Source of the DNA: Dehalococcoidales bacterium
GTDB lineage: Bacteria; Chloroflexota; Dehalococcoidia; Dehalococcoidales; Fen-1064
Direction of reading: 5' to 3'
Length of the DNA: 35,579 nucleotides
Assembly (NCBI GenBank): GCA_016929875.1
Contig: JAFGHZ010000053.1
Coordinates: 1-35,579, forward strand
Part shown: positions 30,386-35,579 of the stretch, one piece after another
Layout: each line of letters starts with the position of its first letter
How positions within the stretch are numbered: position 1 is the stretch's first letter
Notes under the pieces: generated by a model
Told to the model about the DNA's origin: nothing
What the model saw: only the letters and a program-made list of their open reading frames with translations
Database searches by the model: none
Made by a program: the position numbers and the translations under genes

Positions 30386-31750
30386 ATGGCTGGGTTTTTT
30401 GCTTTGAGTGTTGATGCCAAAAAGTATCAGGGCACTTTTCTGGAAGACCTGTTCGGGATGACTTTCTACCAACAGCATCTGGGTGAGGACTACGCAGGGC
30501 TCTCGACATACAATGGAGAGAAAATAAATATCCGCACCCATCGGGGACTTTTCAGACAGACCTTTGCCGATGATCTAACGGGCCTTGAAGGAATTATGGG
30601 AATCGGTTACTGCGGTGATAATCGAGAACCAATTTTAGTCGATTCGAAATTCGGTAGTTTCGCTGCCTGTTTTTCCGGCAATATTATTAACCGGGACGAG
30701 TTAGTAAAAAAACTCATGGACGAAGGCCATTCTTTTGCCTGGGGCGGTTCAGATATTGAGATTATTACCAAATTACTCGCGAGAGGAAAAGGACTTGTCG
30801 ACGGCATCAAGAAAATGAACAGTGAAATCCAGGGGGCTTATTCGGTAGCGATACTTACCCCTCAGGGAATCTATGCATTCTCCGACCCGAGCGGTCGCTG
30901 GCCAATGGTTCTCGGTGAAAAAGCCGGTGCAGTGGCAGTCACTACCGACCCGTGTGGTTTTGCGAACTGGGGATTTAATTACCTCAGGGATTTAGAACCC
31001 GGTGAAATCGTCCTGTTGAGTGGGGACAGTGTTGAAACAAAAGGTAAAATAGCCAACGGTAAAACTCAGATTTGCACTTTCGTCTGGGTTTATACAAATT
31101 TCCCGACAGCAGTGTTCAAAAATGTGGCTGTCTCAGCAGTGAGAAAAAGATTGGGTGCGGCTCTGGCTAAAAGAGATATACAGCAAGATTTTATTCCGGA
31201 TATCGTTGCTCCCGTGCCTGATTCGGGGAGATTCAGCGCTATAGGGTATCACCAGGAGTTCTGCCGTCAAATAAATGAGAAAAAAATAGACAGAATCCCC
31301 GTATATGACGAGGTAATAATCAAGTATCCGTATTCCGGCAGGAGTTATCCGCGATCAACTCAAACAAAAAGAGAGATGGAGGCCCATGTCAAACAATTGA
31401 GAAGCGGCGAGAGTTATGCCGGTAAGAGAGTAGTACTTTGCGACGATTCTGTTCGCAGGGGCACTCAGATTGAGAAAAATCTGGTGCCTAAACTCAGAGC
31501 ACTTGGTATTGGCGAGATTCACTTCAGAATTTCCAATCCGGATTCTTTTTCCTACTGCCAGTGGGGGAAAACAATCAAAAAAGGAGAACTCCTGGCCGCT
31601 CAGGTCCCTTCAATTAAAAAGAGAATTAAACTACTGGGTATCGACAGTCTGGAATATACTACCGTCCATGAGCTGGCAGAAGCGATCGGACTACCTCTGG
31701 AATCCTTATGTATCGACTGTGATTTACCGACGCAGGAATCACTAGTTTGA
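30386..31750 (+). CDS. Amidophosphoribosyltransferase-like protein lacking the glutaminase Cys
   Basis: A 454-residue PurF homologue: an N-terminal Ntn-type glutaminase domain (to about 230), then a phosphoribosyltransferase domain with VAPVPDSGRFSAIGYHQ and a PRPP loop VVLCDDSVRRGTQ. It ends in a CIDCD motif like the CxxC of iron-sulfur PurF. The N-terminus reads MAGFFAL, not MCGI, so the catalytic Cys is missing. The IGHxRYS block is also changed to MGIGYCGDN, losing the Gln-binding Arg. Substrate remnants GNIINRDEL and SDIEII remain. It therefore probably cannot use glutamine and may be ammonia-dependent, regulatory or of new function. It is monocistronic with its own promoter. Confidence 0.88.
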   Translation: MAGFFALSVDAKKYQGTFLEDLFGMTFYQQHLGEDYAGLSTYNGEKINIRTHRGLFRQTFADDLTGLEGIMGIGYCGDNREPILVDSKFGSFAACFSGNIINRDELVKKLMDEGHSFAWGGSDIEIITKLLARGKGLVDGIKKMNSEIQGAYSVAILTPQGIYAFSDPSGRWPMVLGEKAGAVAVTTDPCGFANWGFNYLRDLEPGEIVLLSGDSVETKGKIANGKTQICTFVWVYTNFPTAVFKNVAVSAVRKRLGAALAKRDIQQDFIPDIVAPVPDSGRFSAIGYHQEFCRQINEKKIDRIPVYDEVIIKYPYSGRSYPRSTQTKREMEAHVKQLRSGESYAGKRVVLCDDSVRRGTQIEKNLVPKLRALGIGEIHFRISNPDSFSYCQWGKTIKKGELLAAQVPSIKKRIKLLGIDSLEYTTVHELAEAIGLPLESLCIDCDLPTQESLV

Positions 31751-31780
31751 GTAGTCGTCCGACTGAAAATTAAAGCAAAT

Positions 31781-31840
31781 TCTGACTTCCAATCCGGGAA
31801 GTAATAAGCCCTCGATTTCTAAAAGATTTCACCCGTTTTC
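31781..31840 (+). terminator. Repeat-type terminator, copy C
   Basis: ACTTCC-AATCC-GGGAAGT is followed by AAGCCCTCGATTTCTAAA. It shares both parts with copy A and the second part with copy B, but its closing arm has decayed (TTTCACCCG). Base changes in the first hairpin relative to copy A are compensatory. Confidence 0.55.
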
Positions 31841-31861
31841 TGTCTCTGATGTAAGCTATAC

Positions 31862-31890
31862 TTGACATTGTGTTATGTATGTGTTACATT
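31862..31890 (+). promoter_or_regulatory. Promoter of the membrane protein-XRE pair
   Basis: TTGACA (31862-31867), 17 bp, TACATT (31885-31890). The spacer contains TGTGTTAT and, 11 bp later, TGTGTTAC, a one-turn direct repeat that could be an operator for the XRE protein encoded in the same operon. Confidence 0.7.
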
Positions 31891-31940
31891 ATGACGTGGG
31901 AAAGATACTAGATTCTTGATATCACGGGAGGCAAGGAACT

Positions 31941-32375
31941 ATGGCGCCATTACAGAAAAGAGCTTTTTACGGGCTTATCTTCGGTATCGCCTGGACTATC
32001 GCGATTGTTGTGGTTTTTATTCTCAAAGGAGGCGCCACCGCCTTCGATACAGACCAAGCTTTCCGTCTGATTATGGACGGTATCTGGATTGGTGGACTCA
32101 TCGTGTATTTGGTTCTGTTCTATCCGATACTCCGCAAACCTAACCTGGTGGACGAACGCGATAAACTAATTTATGACCGCTCCCCGCGAATACAATGGCT
32201 GTCCGTCATCTTGATGCTGGTAGCCTGGGTTATCGGGTTGACGGAAGGGTTCCGCGGTCAGGGAGTCCCTGCTGTTTTCCTTTATGTGATGTTCTTCACT
32301 ATCCTGTGCGTTAGTGCAATCGCTCAGTGTATCGGTATTCTGGTCGGTTACTGGAGGATGAACCGCGATGGGTAG
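31941..32375 (+). CDS. Four-helix membrane protein (DUF2178-like)
   Basis: A 144-residue integral membrane protein with four hydrophobic helices (about 10-28, 44-63, 84-102, 111-135). Between helices 2 and 3 lies a charged stretch with LVDERDKLIYDRSPRIQWL, similar to the DERD-type signature of DUF2178 proteins. No enzyme motif is seen. AAGGAA lies before the ATG. The last 8 bp overlap the start of an XRE-type regulator, an arrangement that is common for this kind of membrane protein and suggests a joint sensing role. Confidence 0.8.
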   Translation: MAPLQKRAFYGLIFGIAWTIAIVVVFILKGGATAFDTDQAFRLIMDGIWIGGLIVYLVLFYPILRKPNLVDERDKLIYDRSPRIQWLSVILMLVAWVIGLTEGFRGQGVPAVFLYVMFFTILCVSAIAQCIGILVGYWRMNRDG

Positions 32376-32577
32376 GATAGAGAACCGCATCAGGAGACTG
32401 CGCTTCGATAATAATGAGATGACGCAGGAGGAACTAGCTCAGCGGGCAGGGTGTACACGTCAAACCATCATCGCACTCGAGCAGGGGAAATACGTACCGT
32501 CCATCGAACTGGCATTCAGGGTTGCCGGGGTCTTCGGGGTATCCCTGGAGGAAGTTTTCCAGTATGAAGACAGTTAA
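32368..32577 (+). CDS. XRE-family small transcriptional regulator
   Basis: A 69-residue helix-turn-helix protein. MTQEELAQRAGCTRQTIIALEQGKYVPSIELAFRVAGVFGVSLEEVF is the complete five-helix Cro/C1 fold with nothing added, as in YozG-like regulators. GGAGG lies upstream in the end of the membrane protein gene, and the two overlap by 8 bp. It probably controls its own operon; a direct repeat in the promoter spacer is a candidate site. A weak GGGG-N8-CCCC hairpin with TTTGTTTT follows at 32600-32625. Confidence 0.93.
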   Translation: MGRIENRIRRLRFDNNEMTQEELAQRAGCTRQTIIALEQGKYVPSIELAFRVAGVFGVSLEEVFQYEDS

Positions 32578-32624
32578 GGGATAATCGTCCTATCGAGCAG
32601 GGGAGGGTGAGCCCCGGTTTGTTT

Positions 32625-33185
32625 TCAAAGTTTTGCGGCGATTTCTTTCGCCCATGCCCTGATATTGTCCCAATTACGGGTGTCGTAAAGCCCCGGCTTT
32701 ATTTCTTTAAATCCGGCCTCTTCTATTTTGGGTTTGAAACTTCCCAGTGTTTTCCTGAGTAAAAAGAACATTTGATTATAGTCCCAGACGCCCCCGAATA
32801 TGACCATAGAAACGGGATGGAGGTTGTATTTTGCGGCTTTGTCCTCGAGATATTGTTTTCTCGCCTTTTCGATTTCATCAGTCTTCTTGTCGTACTCAAG
32901 TAATGCCTGAGCTCCGGAGGACACGAAAAGCGCCACTTTCTTGCTCGCCAGCTCTTTCTGGAACTTTCCCAGGAAACTTTCGGCGGCGCCGGTCCATTTT
33001 GCCATCTGCATTCCGCTGCCGATGATGACCAGGTCGTATTCCGCAATAGCTTTGACCTTTCCTTTGCCGACGTTAACCACCCTGACATCTAATCCTTCAT
33101 TCCGAAGGACTTTGGCGATTTCATCCGAGGTACTAGCAGTAGCGCCGTACCGTGTTCCGTAGGCGATGAGAACTTTTTTGGACAT
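32625..33185 (-). CDS. Flavodoxin-domain protein, HemG-like
   Basis: A 186-residue FMN-binding protein. The N-terminus KVLIAYGTRYGATASTSDEIAKVL is the flavodoxin phosphate loop; LVIIGSGMQMAKWTGAAESFL and ALFVSSGAQA follow as in the menaquinone-dependent protoporphyrinogen oxidase (HemG) group. The C-terminal helix ends NIRAWAKEIAAKL. I chose the ATG at 33185 (MSKKVL): it follows AAGGAGGGG, whereas a longer frame from 33287 would start upstream of the promoter. Electron transfer is likely; the haem role is uncertain. A dyad operator covers its promoter. Confidence 0.9.
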   Translation of the reverse strand: MSKKVLIAYGTRYGATASTSDEIAKVLRNEGLDVRVVNVGKGKVKAIAEYDLVIIGSGMQMAKWTGAAESFLGKFQKELASKKVALFVSSGAQALLEYDKKTDEIEKARKQYLEDKAAKYNLHPVSMVIFGGVWDYNQMFFLLRKTLGSFKPKIEEAGFKEIKPGLYDTRNWDNIRAWAKEIAAKL

Positions 33186-33209
33186 TTTCCCCTCCTTGAG
33201 CTTACAGCT

Positions 33210-33244
33210 ATTGTATCCGATAGTTGTTGCCTGTACAACTATCG
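33210..33244 (-). promoter_or_regulatory. Promoter and dyad operator of the flavodoxin gene
   Basis: On the minus strand TTGTAC (33238-33233), 17 bp, TACAAT (33215-33210). A perfect 10-bp dyad CGATAGTTGT-N7-ACAACTATCG at 33218-33244 overlaps the -35 box and spacer. This is the geometry of a repressor site. The regulator is unknown; the XRE gene 600 bp away is a neighbour but not shown to bind. Confidence 0.7.
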
Positions 33245-33317
33245 TTCCCGTACTAAGGTACTGTGCAAGAACAGGCACGAGGGGCATTTTCCCCTTCTTG
33301 TTCGATTGAGATGAATA

Positions 33318-33346
33318 TTGATTTCGCCTGCTTGGTAGGTTATAAT
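33318..33346 (+). promoter_or_regulatory. Promoter of the coiled-coil gene
   Basis: TTGATT (33318-33323), 17 bp, perfect TATAAT (33341-33346). Transcription would start near 33353, 50 nt before the ATG. Confidence 0.65.
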
Positions 33347-33402
33347 TTTGGCGATATCCAATCTCGACAAAGAAGAGCAGTACTGCTAGTCGCTGAAGAA
33401 AT

Positions 33403-35579
33403 ATGGAAAAGAACTATTCTAATTTTCAAGAAGCCGTCGACCGCGCTGAAAAGCTCGGTGATGTGGCACGTAGAGTAGCGGAAGAGTCCATTCGCGCCTC
33501 TCAAGAGGCTATGGTCCGGACCGAGGAAATCTGCCAGGAAGCGGTCGACGTTTCGGAAAAGGCCAAGAAAGAATCCACGGAGGCGGTCAAAAAGGCGGAT
33601 GCAAATACCAGACTTGCCGTCCAGACCATAGAAAAGGCTCAGGAAAACCTGGAAGCCGTTGTCAAGAAAGCCAACGAGACAATCAGGGCAAATAAGGAAG
33701 CCACGGATGCTATTATCATCAAGTTCAATGACTTTGTAGCGCAAGTTCAGGCGGCCAATGAAGAAGCCAATAAATCCGTAAAAGAGTCTATCAAGACCGT
33801 ACAAGAGTCGATACGCCGTGCTGAAGAAACCGCCGGTTCATCGCGGAAAATCGCCGAAGAGGCAATGCGTCGTGCCGAAGAGTCCGCCAATCTTTCGCGT
33901 AAGGCGGCTGAGGAGACGACGCGTCGTGTCGAAGAGACCGTCAACGTATCGCGAAAAATTGCCGAAGATACGATGCGTCAGGCTGAAGAGGCTGCCAATT
34001 CGTCGCGGAAGGTAGCCGAAGAATCCATTCTTATTTCTAAATCAGCCCTGCAGAAGATTGAAGAGACGGGACAGGCGACAAAAACGGCGACTGCCGAATT
34101 ACAGCAAACTGCCCGCGAGGCTGTCGGGCAAGTCGAGAAAATTGACGAACTTACCAGAAAGACGATTGATGCATCGCGTAAGAAGTACGAAGAAGCCGTC
34201 TCACGATTAGATAAAATCTCCAAGCAGACCCAGCAGGTTATCGGGGATTTCGAGGCAAAAGCCCAGGAATTAATTGCCCGGAGTGAAAATAGAATAAAGA
34301 TTGCCGGCGAAGCTGCCGAGCGTTACCAAACAACTACCGATGAAGCTGTCCTTAAAACCGAGAGATTGACGCAATCCGTGCAACAGCTGGTATCGGAAGC
34401 CCATGCGAAGTCGAAAGATGCCATTGCCAAAGCCGAAGCGGCATATACGTCTGCGGTAAAAAGTACCGGAGAATATGAAGATAATTACCGGAAAATAATC
34501 GGAAAAGCCGAGGGTGCGATTCAAACTGTCAAGGCATCCAGCGATGCCCTGATGACCGAGGTGGAGAACCATAAAGCGGAATTAGAAAACCGGGTGAACA
34601 ACCTTGCTCAGATTATTGAGGAAACAAGGAAAACGTCTGCCGGAGCAGTAACTAAAGCCGAGCGGGTTGTCGAAGAAGCGAGGAAGGCATCTACCGAGGC
34701 AGTGAGTAAAGCTGAGAAGATCGAGCAAATGGCACTGGATGCCGCGGACGCATCCAAAAAAGCCATTGACTCGGCTAGCGAGCGGGTAAATGAAATCGAG
34801 AGAACCATCCGACAAACTGTCGAAACGGTACGAAACACCACTGTTGAGGCGGTGAATAGAGCCGAGAAAATCGGACAGGAGGCCTCGGCTGCGGCTGACG
34901 CCGCAAATAAAGCCGTCGATTCCGTGAATGCGCGGGCCGATGAGGCTGAAGAGACTGTTCGGAAAGCTGTCGAAACGTTGCAAAAAGGTGTTGCCGAGGC
35001 AGTGGACAGGGTTGAACAGTCCGGCAAGATAATACAGGAAACTGCGGCTGGTGCCGAGAAAGCCCACGCGGATGCAATTTCCCAAATCGATGAAATCGGG
35101 AAGGATGTCCTGGAGGTTGTCGAACTGGCGAAAAAAGAGTCTGCCGAGGCGGCTGTTAAAGCGGAGCAAACCGGGAAAACGGCACTGGAATCTGCTGAAG
35201 GTTCTAGAAAAGCGACTGCCGAGGCGCTGGAACAGATAGAGCAAATCGGGGAATCGGTCAGGGCCGTCAATCAAAATTTGATAGCTGAAATCACTAATGC
35301 CACTGACGTTGTCAAGGAATCAAACCGGAACACGGTTGATTCTCAGGAGAATGCAATTACGGTAATGAAGGAGATGGCGGAGTCAGCACGTAAGGAATCC
35401 GGGGAAGCGATTGCGAAGTCCGAAAGAATGAGGGAATCTACCCTGGCAGTGCTCAGAACTACAATCGATGAAATGAAACGATTGACCGAGCAGTCTAACG
35501 AAGCATCGCGCGATGTGATGAGACAAGCCGAAAAAGCGAGCCAACTGGCGAGAAATAGCGCTAAAATCGCTATGGAAGC
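33403..35579 (+). CDS. Giant proline-free coiled-coil protein (cut by window edge)
   Basis: ATG at 33403 is the first start after an in-frame stop and opens a frame that stays open to the window edge (725 codons). Composition is almost only Ala, Glu, Lys, Ser, Thr, Val, Arg, Gln, Ile and Asn. My translation shows no Pro, no Trp and one Cys (residue 43), so it can form one continuous helix. Heptad-like A-E-x-x-x-R-K patterns recur throughout, with four tandem 18-residue units at 140-211. There is no signal peptide or membrane segment in the visible part. The ribosome site is weak (GAAGAA). A cytoskeletal or scaffold rod is inferred. No named family is recognised. Confidence 0.9.
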   Translation, partial: MEKNYSNFQEAVDRAEKLGDVARRVAEESIRASQEAMVRTEEICQEAVDVSEKAKKESTEAVKKADANTRLAVQTIEKAQENLEAVVKKANETIRANKEATDAIIIKFNDFVAQVQAANEEANKSVKESIKTVQESIRRAEETAGSSRKIAEEAMRRAEESANLSRKAAEETTRRVEETVNVSRKIAEDTMRQAEEAANSSRKVAEESILISKSALQKIEETGQATKTATAELQQTAREAVGQVEKIDELTRKTIDASRKKYEEAVSRLDKISKQTQQVIGDFEAKAQELIARSENRIKIAGEAAERYQTTTDEAVLKTERLTQSVQQLVSEAHAKSKDAIAKAEAAYTSAVKSTGEYEDNYRKIIGKAEGAIQTVKASSDALMTEVENHKAELENRVNNLAQIIEETRKTSAGAVTKAERVVEEARKASTEAVSKAEKIEQMALDAADASKKAIDSASERVNEIERTIRQTVETVRNTTVEAVNRAEKIGQEASAAADAANKAVDSVNARADEAEETVRKAVETLQKGVAEAVDRVEQSGKIIQETAAGAEKAHADAISQIDEIGKDVLEVVELAKKESAEAAVKAEQTGKTALESAEGSRKATAEALEQIEQIGESVRAVNQNLIAEITNATDVVKESNRNTVDSQENAITVMKEMAESARKESGEAIAKSERMRESTLAVLRTTIDEMKRLTEQSNEASRDVMRQAEKASQLARNSAKIAME
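33820..34035 (+). repeat. Four tandem 54-bp (18-residue) repeats in the coiled-coil gene
   Basis: Units begin AEETAGSSRKIAEE, AEESANLSRKAAEE, VEETVNVSRKIAED and AEEAANSSRKVAEE, each 18 residues. The core pattern is xEExxNxSRKxAEExxRR. At DNA level the units are similar but not identical, so they are not a very recent expansion. Confidence 0.8.

Noticed and set aside
33186..33287. 34-residue N-terminal extension of the flavodoxin protein
   Set aside because: It would start upstream of the -35 box and operator; the MSKKVL start has a strong ribosome site and begins at the flavodoxin fold.
33340..35274. Several long minus-strand frames (154, 230, 220 and 100 codons)
   Set aside because: They are shadows of the Ala/Glu/Lys-rich coiled-coil gene, whose repetitive codons suppress stops in other frames.
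1..35579. CRISPR array, prophage or integrase-bounded island
   Set aside because: No regularly spaced identical repeats, no cas, integrase, transposase or phage structural genes were seen; the only tandem repeats are inside coding regions.

Overview
The window reads as a stretch of bacterial chromosome of moderate GC. It carries dense housekeeping operons separated by short regulatory gaps, plus two or three accessory patches. The mix of genes fits a Dehalococcoidia-like member of the Chloroflexota: an RNase J and FtsK operon, a prs to secA operon, coaX and coaBC beside valS, a DUF5667-type anti-sigma protein with secreted DUF5666-like and lipoprotein partners, OFA-type MFS permeases, and an RRM protein beside a DEAD-box helicase. 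This placement is inferred from gene content only; no rRNA is present to confirm it.

Layout. 1-3960 (minus): an operon of family-4 uracil-DNA glycosylase, a small protein, RNase J and FtsK (cut by the window edge), with a good promoter at 3932-3960. 3940-6030: glyA between hairpin-rich intergenic elements, two of which (4187-4407 and 5809-6027) share an 83-bp head. 6053-10917 (plus): prs, a DUF2007-like gene, secA, a free-standing PolX-type helix-hairpin-helix domain and an unknown protein, mostly overlapping. 10958-12445: an MFS efflux gene behind what looks like a leader-peptide attenuator. 12433-13455: an AT-rich two-gene islet bounded by a perfect 16-bp inverted repeat. 13546-18417 (minus): valS behind a valine-rich leader peptide and attenuator, then coaBC and coaX. 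18644-18751 is a possible leaderless 35-codon ORF behind a perfect consensus promoter; 18885-18959 is initiator tRNA-fMet.

19208-23318 (minus) is an ECF sigma/anti-sigma pair with three envelope or secreted proteins. Three copies of TGTAACA-N-CGTT promoters with an identical 15-bp spacer tie the group into one likely regulon. 23825-26191 holds a divergent pair: a class I SAM methyltransferase and a spore-photoproduct-lyase-like radical SAM protein. 26415-27698 is a second MFS gene. 27904-30121 looks like a cold-response or RNA-remodelling group: a double zinc-ribbon protein whose start codon sits in an 11-bp hairpin, a DEAD-box helicase and an RRM protein. 30386-31750 is a PurF-like protein lacking the catalytic N-terminal Cys. 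31941-32577 is a membrane protein with an XRE regulator, followed by a flavodoxin-type gene with a dyad operator over its promoter. The window ends inside a very long, proline-free coiled-coil protein (33403 to the edge).

The most interesting signals are regulatory: two independent translation-coupled attenuators (valS and MFS), the ECF promoter set, the start-codon hairpin, and the inverted-repeat-bounded islet.
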